Assembly (NCBI RefSeq): GCF_000007345.1
Contig: NC_003552.1
Span: 2,976,001 to 3,040,000, forward strand
Length of the DNA: 64,000 nucleotides
Direction of reading: 5' to 3'
From: Methanosarcina acetivorans C2A
Lineage (GTDB): Archaea; Halobacteriota; Methanosarcinia; Methanosarcinales; Methanosarcinaceae
The position numbers were made by a program, and so were the translations under genes. Below the pieces are notes generated by a model. It worked only from the letters and a program-made list of their open reading frames with translations, made no database searches and was not told the DNA's origin. Within the stretch, counting starts at the first letter, position 1. Each line of letters begins with the position of its first letter. This document shows, in pieces, positions 9,382 through 19,208 of the stretch.

Positions 9382-9786
9382 GACCCAGTTTTCGTCAATG
9401 CTCTGAGACCTGAAGAGGTCCGCATACTCTACCGTGATGAACACGGCTACACCCGGACAGTCCCAGCGGCAGATATTCGTGTCATTCCGGAATTTATAGA
9501 AGCTGGGGCTTCATTGGGATGCCTGTGGCTGGAAGGGCGTTTTGGTCTGAGAGACCCGCTGGTAAACCGTGGAGCTCATCACGTAAAGGTGGAAAGCCAT
9601 GAATACCGTAACATCTGGACCTTGAACGGCTCACGAAACAGGTCGGCTACTTCGAAGGAGGCTTGCGAAAAATTGCTTGCGAAAAATTGCTTGCGAAAAA
9701 TTGCTTGCGAAAAATTGCTTGCGAAAAATTGCTTGCGAAAAATTGAAGGGCTGCTAGAAGAGATCATCGGAGGAGGCGAAAGATGA
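9382..9786 (+). pseudogene. Fragment of an unrecognised gene with internal 14-bp repeats
   Basis: An open frame begins right after a TAG (9379-9381) without a start codon and reads DPVFVNALRPEEVRILYRDE and onwards to WLEGRFGLRDPLV, which looks like real protein (balanced composition, preferred codons). Its C-terminal part is built from a tandem 14-bp DNA repeat that yields the peptide ACEKLLAKNCLRKI twice. It ends with TGA at 9784. I read it as the 3' part of a gene that lost its beginning. I do not recognise the family. It lies at the left edge of the defence island. Confidence 0.45.
9661..9744. repeat. 14-bp tandem repeat, six perfect copies
   Basis: GCTTGCGAAAAATT repeats six times without change. 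Because 14 is not a multiple of three, three units give one 14-residue peptide period, and loss or gain of one unit would shift the frame. Confidence 0.97.
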
Positions 9787-9828
9787 AGCTTGCAGGTTGT
9801 GGAAAAGAGATTTATGTATTACTGTCAC

Positions 9829-10017
9829 AGTTATTTAAAGAAGGAATTGTCGTGACACTGTCACGACAATTGAACCAGATACATTTCAGTTTACCAAGTG
9901 GGAAATTGTGCAAGAGTCTCTTGCACAAAGTCACAGATACCACAATCTGTTAACCATCGAAGAACCTGGGAAAAAAGAAAGTAAATTTCTGGGAAAAATT
10001 GTCTGGAGAAATGTATA
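9829..10017 (+). pseudogene. DUF1016-like gene fragment with two perfect hairpins
   Basis: The DNA reads GIVVTLSRQLNQIHF in one frame, which matches IVAALRRQLSWTHF in the intact DUF1016 gene just downstream, and in another frame KWEIVQESLAQSHRYHNLL, which resembles a further part of the same family. At DNA level it contains two perfect stems: 9845-9871 (AATTGTCGTGAC-act-GTCACGACAATT) and 9907-9929 (TTGTGCAAGA-gtc-TCTTGCACAA). The upstream region of the next gene, including its GGAG site at about 10004, is part of it. I infer a decayed copy. Confidence 0.5.
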
Positions 10018-11220
10018 ATGAGCCGCAAGGACAGCCAGGAACTTGGCCCGGCTTCAAATAACTCTCTGCTGCTGGAAGATATTCGTCATATGATCGAAGC
10101 GACTCGCTCTGCAGTGGCTACTACCGTTAACGCCGGGCTGACAACACTCTACTGGAATATCGGCAAACGCATCCATGAGGAGATCCTCAAAGGTGAACGA
10201 GCAGAATACGGGCAGGAAATTGTCGCCTCACTGGGTCGAGAATTGGCAACTGAATACGGCAATGGATTTTCAGAGAAAAACCTGCGCCGGATGATCCAAT
10301 TTGCTGAGGTATTCCCTGAGGAGAAAATTGTCGCCGCACTGAGGCGACAATTAAGCTGGACTCATTTCAAGACGCTTATTCCTATCGAAGATCTCCTCAA
10401 ACGCGACTTTTATGCCGAAATGTGTCGGGTCGAACGCTGGAGCACTCGAACACTGCAAGAAAGAATAGATTCCATGCTGTATGAGCGCACAGCCATTTCA
10501 CGCAAGCCTGAAGAAGTGATCCGTCATGAACTTGCCAACCTGAGAGAGCAGGACCAATTAACGCCTGAACTTGTTTTCCGGGACCCCCATGTCCTCGACT
10601 TCCTCGGCCTGAAAGACCTTTATCTGGAAAAGGACCTGGAAGATGCCATCCTGCGTGAACTTGAGTTTTTTCTGCTGGAACTTGGTGTCGGATCCGCCTT
10701 TGTAGCTCGGCAGCGGCGCACCCAGATTGACGACGAAGATTTTTACATTGACTCCCTTTTCTACCACCGTTCCTTGCACAGGCTTATAGCTACTGACCTA
10801 AAGTTTGGAAATTTCAGAGCCGAATTCAAAGGCCAGATGGAACTCTACCTGCGCTGGCTGGACAAATATGAAAGGCAACCGGGAGAAGAGTCCCCGCTCG
10901 GAATCATTCTCTGCGCCGGAAAGAAAGAAGAACAAATAGAACTTCTGGAACTGAACCGTTTCGGAATACATGTGGCTGAATATCTGACTGAACTGCTGCC
11001 CCGTGAACTGCTGGCTGAAAGGCTACAGCATGCTGTTAAGAGAACAAAGGCCTTTTCGGTACGCCTGTTTCTTCCGGGCGGAGACCCGGATGGCGTCAAG
11101 ACTGTGGAGAAGTCTAACTGGAAAGTAAAAAGGATGGTAATTAAAATATCTCTATTTATTGGGGCCTGCTCACGTCCTGAATTTAGAGCAACGAGCTTTT
11201 GGAAGTTTTGGGCGGTATGA
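10018..11220 (+). CDS. DUF1016/YhcG-family PD-(D/E)xK nuclease
   Basis: 400 aa. Residues 15-165 are the N-terminal DUF1016 helical domain (TLYWNIGKRIHEEIL; EKNLRRMIQFAEVFPEE; LSWTHFKTLIPI; EMCRVERWSTRTLQERIDSMLYERT). Residues 185-345 are the nuclease domain with DFYIDSLFYHRSLHRLIATDLKFGNF, which supplies the D...(D)xK residues, and GIILCAGKK. ATG 10018 follows GGAG. The last ~45 residues after RTKAF do not look like the family and may come from a frameshift or a replaced 3' end. Such genes are common next to restriction loci and are thought to act in defence or on recombination intermediates. Confidence 0.85.
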   Translation: MSRKDSQELGPASNNSLLLEDIRHMIEATRSAVATTVNAGLTTLYWNIGKRIHEEILKGERAEYGQEIVASLGRELATEYGNGFSEKNLRRMIQFAEVFPEEKIVAALRRQLSWTHFKTLIPIEDLLKRDFYAEMCRVERWSTRTLQERIDSMLYERTAISRKPEEVIRHELANLREQDQLTPELVFRDPHVLDFLGLKDLYLEKDLEDAILRELEFFLLELGVGSAFVARQRRTQIDDEDFYIDSLFYHRSLHRLIATDLKFGNFRAEFKGQMELYLRWLDKYERQPGEESPLGIILCAGKKEEQIELLELNRFGIHVAEYLTELLPRELLAERLQHAVKRTKAFSVRLFLPGGDPDGVKTVEKSNWKVKRMVIKISLFIGACSRPEFRATSFWKFWAV

Positions 11221-11303
11221 AGGCTTAATCTGAAATAAACAACCGAAATTACCTTATCTTGTAGGCAATTATAAGATACAAAAATAAGTTTTGAGGCTCC
11301 TCG

Positions 11304-12848
11304 ATGACTCAAGTATTCAGGATATTCGTAAGTTCAGTGCAGAAAGAACTTGAAGATGAGCGACTCATCATTCAAAATCTTGTGAGCACTGACCCTTTCC
11401 TGTCAGCACATTGCACTCCCGTGCTTTATGAGTATGAGCCTGCATCTCCGGATAAGGCAATTGAGGGCTGTCTTAAAACTCTTGACAGTTGCCAGGTATA
11501 TTTGCTCATAATTGGGGTACAATATGGCACTTTTACCGGAGAACTTTCGATAACTCACACCGAGTATCACAGGGCAAGGGAAGAGAAGCTGCCAATTCTT
11601 GCTTTCATTAAGGGCAGCAGGGAAATGGACCGTGAGGAAGGAACCGATGCTTTCCTGAGAGAACTTGAAGTTGATGGTTTTAAGTACAAACGCTTCGGGA
11701 ATGTAATCGAACTCCAGAAGGAAGTTCGAGAGGCACTGGTAAAGCTTCTTAAAGACAGATTTGGTATTGCTCCGACCAGCGATGAAAATTTGATTGCAAA
11801 GCAAACTATCGAGGCCACTTCTACTTTTGAATCGCAGCCGCTCACTCGAATTCTCTGGAAGGATCTTGATCATAAAGTAGCTCGCCAGCTTGTAGCAGCG
11901 GCTGAAAACAGAAAAGAAGATGAGTTATCTTCTGCCGACTTACTGGCTGGAGCAATGCTGCGCGGCCTTATCTGGGCTTCCCCGGGATCGGAGGAATATT
12001 ACGCTACTGCCGCAGGGATAGTACTGCTGGCAAAAGACCCATCTGCGGTTTTTCCTCAGTGCAGGGTGCTTGCAGATGCTTATCGGGGATCCGAACCAGA
12101 TGGAGAACCGCGTGATCATGAAGACATCAGGGGACCGATGCCCCTGGTCATTGACCGGGCAGTTGCTTTCATTGACCGTAACACCCGACATCCTATGAAA
12201 GTTATTGGACTAAACAGGGTTCGTGTTGGTGAATACCCTGTCGAGGCCCTTCGAGAAGCTCTTGTGAACGCTGTCGCCCACAGGCAGTACGAGGATGCCG
12301 GGAGAAAGATCATTCTTGAGGTATTCCCTGACAGGGTGATCGTCTCCAGTCCCGGTCTCCCACCAGCCCCTATCACACTTGCCAATTTACGTAAAGGAAA
12401 TTACAGGCCCTGCTCGCGAAACCCTGTGCTGGCCCAGTGCCTTTCCTATTTCCACAGGATAGAGGAGCGCGGTAGCGGTTTCAGGCGTATGCGAGACCAG
12501 ATGCTAAATCATGGCCTGGATAAGCCCCTCATAGGAACTGATACCGGATATTTCCAGGTAACCTTCCCAGGACCAGGCGAGAATCTCGACCGCATCCTGG
12601 TACCTGAAACCATACTACTGGTGACGCCTGCTATTGAAGTTCAATTGAATGAGAGGCAGAAGGAAATTTTGAAGCATGTAGCTGTAACCGGCTCTGTGAC
12701 AACCGGCTGGTGTATGGAAACTTTGAATATCTCAAGGGATACTGCTCACCGGAATCTTGTCGATCTGGTCAAAAGGAATATCTTAGTGAGTCAGGGTTCT
12801 GGAAGAGGAGTAATCTATGTATTGAGAGAAAATATTTCGGATTCTTAA
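11304..12848 (+). CDS. DUF4062 / HATPase_c_4 putative transcriptional regulator
   Basis: 514 aa. Residues 1-165 are a DUF4062 domain (RIFVSSVQKELEDER, then GVQYG and a REEKLPILAFI strand), a TIR-like fold seen in NTPases and defence proteins. Residues 175-430 resemble the C-terminal half of the AlbA/HATPase_c_4 regulators (ALREALVNAVAHRQYEDAGRK, VIVSSPGLPP, RNPVLAQCLSYF, ERGSGFRRM). Residues 450-510 form a winged helix. The usual AlbA_2 domain at the N-terminus is replaced by DUF4062. ATG 11304 is the first start; ribosome binding is weak. It stands just downstream of the DUF1016 gene, in the same direction. Confidence 0.8.
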   Translation: MTQVFRIFVSSVQKELEDERLIIQNLVSTDPFLSAHCTPVLYEYEPASPDKAIEGCLKTLDSCQVYLLIIGVQYGTFTGELSITHTEYHRAREEKLPILAFIKGSREMDREEGTDAFLRELEVDGFKYKRFGNVIELQKEVREALVKLLKDRFGIAPTSDENLIAKQTIEATSTFESQPLTRILWKDLDHKVARQLVAAAENRKEDELSSADLLAGAMLRGLIWASPGSEEYYATAAGIVLLAKDPSAVFPQCRVLADAYRGSEPDGEPRDHEDIRGPMPLVIDRAVAFIDRNTRHPMKVIGLNRVRVGEYPVEALREALVNAVAHRQYEDAGRKIILEVFPDRVIVSSPGLPPAPITLANLRKGNYRPCSRNPVLAQCLSYFHRIEERGSGFRRMRDQMLNHGLDKPLIGTDTGYFQVTFPGPGENLDRILVPETILLVTPAIEVQLNERQKEILKHVAVTGSVTTGWCMETLNISRDTAHRNLVDLVKRNILVSQGSGRGVIYVLRENISDS

Positions 12849-13557
12849 ATCATCCGATAATCATCCGATTTTTCGTCAAAATCATCCGATTTCAGGGAAA
12901 TAAATCTGCAAAATATATAAAAAGATATAACATATTCGTTAAGATATCGTAAACCTAAATCCATTAATCGTAAAGTCAAAGCCGAGTTGTGAAAACAAGG
13001 GACATCCTGTACTGATCACTCCCTGCCTTCAACATCCAAAAGTGCGACGCCTGAAATCATCCGGAACGAGTTAAACTTTTTTGTAAGTTCCTACCCTTAC
13101 AGTCTTTAAATTACTCTCTGATCCTTTACGACACCCGTTTTTATTTTTTCCATTTTATAGGACCCCGGGCTCTCACCGGTCGGCGGAGACGACCGGCCTT
13201 CTCATGATGAAAATGTAAATGAAAAAGATGCAGACTGAAAAACGACAACCCTATTTTTCTGGCCTGTGCCTGACCTGCTTCAGATACAGAAACTGAAAGA
13301 AAAGGAATAAGTTAAGATGGAAGAGACTATCCTTAAATTCGAAAAAATGATGAAAAAGAGCAAGAGTTAAGAAGATTAGCAGGTATACCTGAATAGAAAA
13401 TCTTCACTGAATAAAATTAGAAGCTGATCGAAACCCTCATTATGATACTAATTGTGAACAGATGTCAGGCTAAAAAATGAGTGAAAATAACGTTAATCGA
13501 ACCGTAACTAAGAAACAGTATACAAGGCTGCATGTCGGGCTTACAGAGGAATAAAAA
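12849..13557. other. Intergenic region upstream of hsdM
   Basis: About 700 bases with no convincing gene. AATCATCCGAT occurs three times in 12847-12892, right after the preceding stop codon. A GC-rich inverted repeat CCGGTCG-gcggaga-CGACCGG lies at about 13178-13198. The rest is AT-rich and should hold the hsdM promoter; AGAGGAAT at about 13547 is the hsdM ribosome binding site. Confidence 0.45.
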
Positions 13558-15094
13558 ATGATCACTGGTGAACTGAAAAACAAAATCGACCGCATATGGG
13601 ACACTTTCTGGTCCGGCGGGATAGCCAACCCCCTCGAAGTTATCGAACAAATTACCTACCTGCTGTTTTTACGGAGGCTGGACGACCTCCACACCCTGGA
13701 AGAAAACAAATCAGCCCGGCTCAAACGCCCGATGGAACGCCGGATTTTCCCCGAAGGCGAGGACGACAAAGGCCGCCCCTACGAGGACCTGCGCTGGTCC
13801 CGTTTCAAAAACTTCGCCCCGGCAGAGATGTATACGGTTGTCAGCGAACACGTCTTCCCCTTCCTGCGAACCCTGGGCGGAGACGACTCCACCTATGCCA
13901 AACACATGGAAGGCGCCCGTTTCACCATACCCACGCCCGCCCTGCTCTCAAGAGTGGTGGACCTTCTCGACGACGTACCCATGGAAGACCGCGACACCAA
14001 AGGCGACCTCTATGAATACGCTCAGCAAGATAGCAACCGCCGGGCAGAACGGCCAGTTCCGGACCCCACGCCACGTTATCCGCCTGATGGTGGAACTTAC
14101 TTCCCCGCAGCCGACAGACATCATATGTGACCCCGCATGCGGGACAGCCGGATTTCTGGTATGTGCAGGCGAACACCTGCGGGAACACCACCCGAATATC
14201 CTGCACGACGAAAAGCTGAAACAGCACTTCCACCGCGGGATGTTCCACGGTTTCGATTTCGACAACACCATGCTCCGCATAGGCAGCATGAATATGCTCC
14301 TGCACGGCGTGGAAAACCCGGATATCCGCTACCGCGACTCCCTTGCCCAGGACTATGCCAGCGACGAAGAAGCCTACACGCTTGTCCTTGCAAATCCTCC
14401 TTTTGCCGGATCGCTGGACTATGAGAGCACATCAAAGGAACTCCTGAAGGTCGTAAAGACCAAAAAGACCGAACTGCTTTTCGTTGCCCTTTTCATGCGC
14501 CTGCTCAAACCCGGAGGTCGGGCTGCTGTTATCGTTCCTGACGGTGTGCTTTTCGGCTCAAGCAAAGCCCATAAGGAGCTTCGCCGGATGCTTGTCGAGG
14601 AGCAGAAGCTTGATGCCATTGTTTCCCTTCCGGGCGGCGTTTTCAAGCCCTATGCAGGGGTTTCTACTGCCATCCTCCTTTTCACGAAAACAAATTCAGG
14701 AGGCACGGATCATGTCTGGTTCTACGATATGCAGGCCGACGGCTGGAGCCTTGACGATAAACGGAGCCCGCTTCTGAGCGAGGACAAACTGGGTCCTGTC
14801 CCTTCAACCGGACTTTCCGAGGAGGAGCACGCCAGAAATAACCTTCCTGATGTCCTTGCCCGCTGGCAGGAACGCAATTCCGGCGAACTCAAACGTGAGA
14901 GAACCGAGCAGAGTTTCTGCGTGCCAAAAGCCGACATCGCAGCCCAGAGTTACGACCTTTCCCTCAACCGCTACAAGGAAGTTGTGCATGAGGAAGTGGA
15001 ATACAGAGCCCCGAAAGAGATACTCGAAAGCCTCGCAAAGCTGGAAGCTGAGATTCAGCAGGGGATGAAAGAACTGGAAGGGATGCTAGGATGA
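13558..15094 (+). pseudogene. hsdM: Type I restriction-modification DNA methyltransferase subunit, frameshifted
   Basis: The first frame starts at ATG 13558 (MITGELKNKIDRIWDTFW, the HsdM N-terminal domain) and runs well to DLYEYA near 14020. There the family sequence continues in another frame as [20 protein letters not shown]. The DNA reads GAATACGCTCAGC where GAATACATGCTCAGC would be expected, so two bases appear to be lost. The second frame carries the SAM motif DPACGTAGF, the catalytic NPPF (ANPPFAGS, adenine-N6 type) and the C-terminal domain to 15094. The stop overlaps hsdS by ATGA. Either the gene is inactive, or this is a sequencing error or a reversible switch. Base composition is more GC-rich than the genes after it. 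Confidence 0.9.
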
Positions 15095-16266
15095 GTCCTT
15101 GGCCACATCAACCAATTATCTCTCTTGGAACAATCATCACAGGCTCGACTCCAAAAACCTCTGAGGAGCATTTCTATGGTGGGGACATCCCTTTCGTAAC
15201 ACCTGCTGAGCTTGATCAAACTGATCCTATTATGAATGCTGCAAGAACCTTGAGTGAAACAGGTTCTCAAGAATCACGCTTGCTTCCAGAAGGTACAGTT
15301 ATGGTCTGCTGTATAGGTTCTCTGGGGAAAGTAGGAATTGCAGGAAGAACAGTTGCAAGTAATCAGCAAATCAACTCTGTAATTTTTGATCCCAAAATCA
15401 TTTGGCCCCGTTTTGGTTTTTATGCCTGCCGTCTACTGAAATCCAGACTTGAAGTATTGGCACCCGCAACGACAGTACCCATTGTCAACAAGTCAAAGTT
15501 TGGACAACTTGAAATTCCTGTTCCTCCCTTACCAGAGCAAAAAAGAATTGCAGATATTCTGGACCGTGCGGAGGCTCTTCGAGCTAAACGTCGAGTAGCT
15601 CTTGAACATCTTGATGAACTTACTCAAGCTATTTTCATAGATATGTTCGGTGACTCAGTATCAAATCCAATGGGATGGAAGAGATATCCTTTAAAACACT
15701 GTGTAAATCATATTCAAATCGGTCCTTTTGGATCACTTCTGCATAAAGAGGACTACGTTTTCGGTGGTATTCCACTCATAAATCCTACGCATATTGAAAA
15801 TGGGAAAATTGTTCCCGACGTAAACCAGTCTATCACTGTGCAAAAACTTGCTGAACTTCAACTTTACCAACTTCAACAAGGTGATGTGATCATGGGTCGT
15901 CGAGGAGAAATGGGTCGGTGCGCAATCGTGGGGTCAGAGCACAATGGAACGCTCTGTGGCACAGGATCACTTTTTATCCGTCCTGATGAGAGCAAAGCTA
16001 TTGCTATGTACCTTCAAGCAACGCTTTCAAGTGAGAGTATGCGTAAGCATTTGGAAGGGTTTTCACTTGGAGCCACACTACCGAATTTGAATCGAGGAAT
16101 TGTTGGAGAATTGGCTATTTCTCTGCCACCAATTGAATTGCAAAAAGAATTCAGCCATCACATTGAATCCATTGAGAAATTAAAAACAACTTACAAATCC
16201 TCGTTGACAGAGATTGATGAGCTTTTCTTATCTCTTCAATATCGCGCCTTCAGGGGGGAACTGTAA
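15091..16266 (+). CDS. hsdS: Type I restriction-modification specificity subunit
   Basis: 391 aa with the standard two-half structure. Target-recognition domain 1 covers about residues 1-150 ([11 protein letters not shown]...FVTPAEL), a conserved spacer helix 150-195 ([20 protein letters not shown] ...), domain 2 about 195-345 ([20 protein letters not shown]), and the distal helix to RAFRGEL. It tells HsdM and HsdR which bipartite DNA site to bind. The start ATGA overlaps the hsdM stop. Its AT-rich codon use differs from the GC-rich hsdM, fitting a replaced specificity gene. Frame is intact. Confidence 0.93.
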   Translation: MSPWPHQPIISLGTIITGSTPKTSEEHFYGGDIPFVTPAELDQTDPIMNAARTLSETGSQESRLLPEGTVMVCCIGSLGKVGIAGRTVASNQQINSVIFDPKIIWPRFGFYACRLLKSRLEVLAPATTVPIVNKSKFGQLEIPVPPLPEQKRIADILDRAEALRAKRRVALEHLDELTQAIFIDMFGDSVSNPMGWKRYPLKHCVNHIQIGPFGSLLHKEDYVFGGIPLINPTHIENGKIVPDVNQSITVQKLAELQLYQLQQGDVIMGRRGEMGRCAIVGSEHNGTLCGTGSLFIRPDESKAIAMYLQATLSSESMRKHLEGFSLGATLPNLNRGIVGELAISLPPIELQKEFSHHIESIEKLKTTYKSSLTEIDELFLSLQYRAFRGEL

Positions 16267-16268
16267 CC

Positions 16269-17099
16269 ATGCGAGGGGAATTTATTGAGGTTTGGTCTGA
16301 AACATGGAGGGAGATATGGAGTAAACTAACATTGCAGAAAGATGCGCCAAGTGACTTATTTTGTGAGCTTTATGATGAGCTTGTACTTGCCTTGAAGAAA
16401 AAACCTCCCGTTGAAAAGATAGCAGAAATCACCAATGATCCTGAAAAAAGTGAAGAGATATTTGTCAATACTAAATCTGAAGACTTTTCTAGTGAGTGGG
16501 CACTACTTAGATTTCTTGAAAGTACCAATGAGGTTTTATACGATCTTGGCGGTGATCCTCTTTCCAACTATTACTTTAATCTGCTCGAAGCATTCATCGA
16601 GAAGTTCAATCTGCGTTACGATCTAAGGAAACCTTGCATGCTTTGTCCAACATTACCGGGCCTATTTACAAGTCTCTTATGTGATCTACGGAATGCAACC
16701 AGTCAAGACGTCTACCTCAATAATCATATGAAAGACTTTGAGAATTCCATTCGAGACCTGCGAATTGATTGTTCGGACACACGAATTAAGACGTGTATTC
16801 AGAAGCAAGTTAACTTGTTAGAAGCAATAGGTCGTCGATATCCTGGGGTCAAAGAAAAAACAATCGGTAAAATTTGCGACCAGCTTCAAACGTGGCCTCA
16901 TGAAACAGTCAAAGAAGCCATGAAAAGTATTTACAGATTCACTTGTGATTATCCAGGAATTAGACACTCAGGTACTATAGAAAGTGCTACTCGTGATATA
17001 GAGATGAAAGATATGGTCGCAGTATCCATTTTGTTGATAGGATTTGTGCCTTATTTAACCAATAAACTCGACGCTGAAGTCCTATACCGAGGGAGATAA
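16269..17099 (+). CDS. Unrecognised protein inside the type I restriction operon
   Basis: 276 aa; I cannot assign a family. It is mostly helical and charged (begins MRGEFIEVWSETWREIW). Its last third, YPGIRHSGTIESATRDIEMKDMVAV followed by a hydrophobic stretch, resembles the C-terminal part of abortive-infection-like proteins, in which a conserved arginine/histidine-glycine pair precedes a hydrophobic helix; this resemblance is weak. It sits 2 bp after hsdS with AGGGGGGAA as ribosome binding site and its TAA directly touches the next ATG, so it belongs to the same operon. Cysteines at CMLCP are not a clear metal site. Confidence 0.7.
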   Translation: MRGEFIEVWSETWREIWSKLTLQKDAPSDLFCELYDELVLALKKKPPVEKIAEITNDPEKSEEIFVNTKSEDFSSEWALLRFLESTNEVLYDLGGDPLSNYYFNLLEAFIEKFNLRYDLRKPCMLCPTLPGLFTSLLCDLRNATSQDVYLNNHMKDFENSIRDLRIDCSDTRIKTCIQKQVNLLEAIGRRYPGVKEKTIGKICDQLQTWPHETVKEAMKSIYRFTCDYPGIRHSGTIESATRDIEMKDMVAVSILLIGFVPYLTNKLDAEVLYRGR

Positions 17100-19208
17100 A
17101 TGAAAGCCACCGAAGCCAAACTTCTTGATTTTCTCAGAAAATCCCCTCAGTTTGTGATTCCCATATACCAGCGCACATACTCATGGACTGAAAAAGAGTG
17201 CAAGCAGCTATGGGATGATATTCTTCGTACAGGCAGTAACGATGATATCTCAGCTCACTTTATAGGTTCTATCGTCTACATAGAAAAAGGGATTTATCAG
17301 GTGTCCAGTCAGTCTCCTCTGCTCGTAATCGACGGCCAGCAGCGTTTGACCACAGTAACCCTGCTGATAGCTGCTCTTTCCAGAGCGCTTGACCAATTGG
17401 ATGAAGAAAAACGTGAGCCTCTGGATGGATTTTCTCCGCGCAAACTGCGCAATTATTATCTGCTCAACCCGGAAGAAGAAGGAGAAAGGCACTACAAGCT
17501 TATCCTGTCGCAGACAGATAAAGACTCACTCACCTCTATTGTCGGCAGCAGAGAGCAGCCAAAAGAGTACTCTCTGAGGGTGATGGAGAATTTCAAACTT
17601 TTTGAATCATGGATTGCCGGGTGTAAAGACGATCTCATGCCCCTGTGTAAAGGGCTAGCCAAGCTTGTAGTGGTGGATATTGCACTTAACCGCGATCAGG
17701 ACAACCCGCAGCTTATTTTTGAAAGCATGAACTCAACCGGTAAAGAGCTCAGCCAGGCTGACCTGATCCGCAACTATATTCTGATGGGGCTGGAACCGCA
17801 GTTGCAGACAAGGCTTTATGAACAGTTCTGGCGGCCAATGGAAGTGGATTTTGGACAGGAAGCCTACAGTGACCAGTTCGACGGTTTCATGCGCCACTAT
17901 TTGACTGTTAAAACCGGAGAGATTCCCAGAATAGGGGAAGTGTATGAGGCGTTTAAAGTTCACGCCAGTTCCACAAAAACGGCATATGCAGGAGTAGAAG
18001 CGCTTGTAGCCGACATCCAGACCTTTTCCCGCTACTTCTGCGCTATGGCGCTCGGAAAAGAGAAAGATCCGAATTTGAAACTTGCATTCAACGACTTACG
18101 CGAGCTTAGAGTAGATGTAGCTTATCCATTCTTGCTCGAACTTTATTATGACTATGCAACCGGAATACTCTCAAGAGAAGATTTTGTTGCAGCAGTTCGG
18201 CTGATCGAATCCTATGTGTTCCGGCGTGCTATCTGTTCTATTCCCACAAACTCGATGAACAAGACCTTTGCAACCTTTTCCAGATATCTAAAAAAGGATC
18301 ATTATCTCAAAAGCATCCAAGTACACTTTTTTCAGTTGCCTTCATATCGCCGCTTTCCAAACGATGAGGAGTTCCAGCGTGAATTGAAAATCCGGGACAT
18401 CTACAACTTCCGAAGCCGCAGCTATTGGATCAGACGTTTGGAAAACTACGGACGTAAAGAACGTGTGCAGGTAGATGAGTACACTATCGAGCATATAATG
18501 CCTCAGAATGAGAATCTCCCCACTGCCTGGGAAACAGAACTTGGCATAGAGTGGAAACGAATTCATGAAACGTGGCTGCATACCCTTGGCAACCTCACAC
18601 TCACTGGCTACAATTCAGAATATAGTGACAGGGCTTTCACAGAGAAACGTGACATACCTGGCGGTTTTAAGGAAAGCCCGCTCAAACTCAATAAAGGACT
18701 TGGTCAGCTCGACCGGTGGAATGAAGAGACTATCAAAGAAAGGGCAAGCAGGCTGGCAGAAATAGCTCTTAATGTATGGGCAATGCCAAAACTGACTACC
18801 GATACCCTTGAGGCGTACAGGCCAAAGGCTACAGCATCTGGTTACACAATTGAAGACCATCCATACCTGTTAACGGGAACAGTGCATGAGCTTTTCGAAG
18901 CCTTCCGCAAGGAAGTCTTGGCTCTTGATCCCTGTGTAACCGAGGAGTATCTCAAGCTTTATGTCGCCTATAAAGCTGAGACTAATTTTGTGGATGTGGT
19001 ACCACAAGCTAAACGGCTGATCCTGTCGCTCAATCTGCCTTTTTCTGATATAAACGACCCAAGAGGACTCTGCAAGGATGTTTCCGATGTTGGTTGCTGG
19101 GGTAATGGCGACGTAAAAGTAGGCCTAGGATCACTGAACGAACTGCCCTATGTAATAGGTCTGGTGCGGCAATCTTTCGAACACCAGATGGGTAACGGAG
19201 GATATTAA
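17100..19208 (+). CDS. GmrSD-like DUF262/DUF1524 protein with C-terminal DUF5655
   Basis: 702 aa. The N-terminal ParB-like DUF262 domain has IPIYQRTYSWTEKECKQLWD (residues 19-38) and VIDGQQRLTTVTLL (about 76-89), which bind and hydrolyse nucleotide in the type IV restriction enzyme GmrSD. The HNH-type DUF1524 domain has EHIMPQN (from about 463) and HTLGNLTLTGYNSEYSDRAF. The last ~110 residues fit DUF5655. These proteins act on modified phage DNA, or as the DNA-damage part of related systems. The gene follows the previous stop directly and its TAA overlaps the hsdR start by one base. Frame intact. Confidence 0.88.
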   Translation: MKATEAKLLDFLRKSPQFVIPIYQRTYSWTEKECKQLWDDILRTGSNDDISAHFIGSIVYIEKGIYQVSSQSPLLVIDGQQRLTTVTLLIAALSRALDQLDEEKREPLDGFSPRKLRNYYLLNPEEEGERHYKLILSQTDKDSLTSIVGSREQPKEYSLRVMENFKLFESWIAGCKDDLMPLCKGLAKLVVVDIALNRDQDNPQLIFESMNSTGKELSQADLIRNYILMGLEPQLQTRLYEQFWRPMEVDFGQEAYSDQFDGFMRHYLTVKTGEIPRIGEVYEAFKVHASSTKTAYAGVEALVADIQTFSRYFCAMALGKEKDPNLKLAFNDLRELRVDVAYPFLLELYYDYATGILSREDFVAAVRLIESYVFRRAICSIPTNSMNKTFATFSRYLKKDHYLKSIQVHFFQLPSYRRFPNDEEFQRELKIRDIYNFRSRSYWIRRLENYGRKERVQVDEYTIEHIMPQNENLPTAWETELGIEWKRIHETWLHTLGNLTLTGYNSEYSDRAFTEKRDIPGGFKESPLKLNKGLGQLDRWNEETIKERASRLAEIALNVWAMPKLTTDTLEAYRPKATASGYTIEDHPYLLTGTVHELFEAFRKEVLALDPCVTEEYLKLYVAYKAETNFVDVVPQAKRLILSLNLPFSDINDPRGLCKDVSDVGCWGNGDVKVGLGSLNELPYVIGLVRQSFEHQMGNGGY

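Noticed and set aside
13596-14646. Many overlapping ORFs on both strands of hsdM
   Set aside because: They are shadows that arise from the GC-rich hsdM sequence; only the two frames with HsdM motifs are real.
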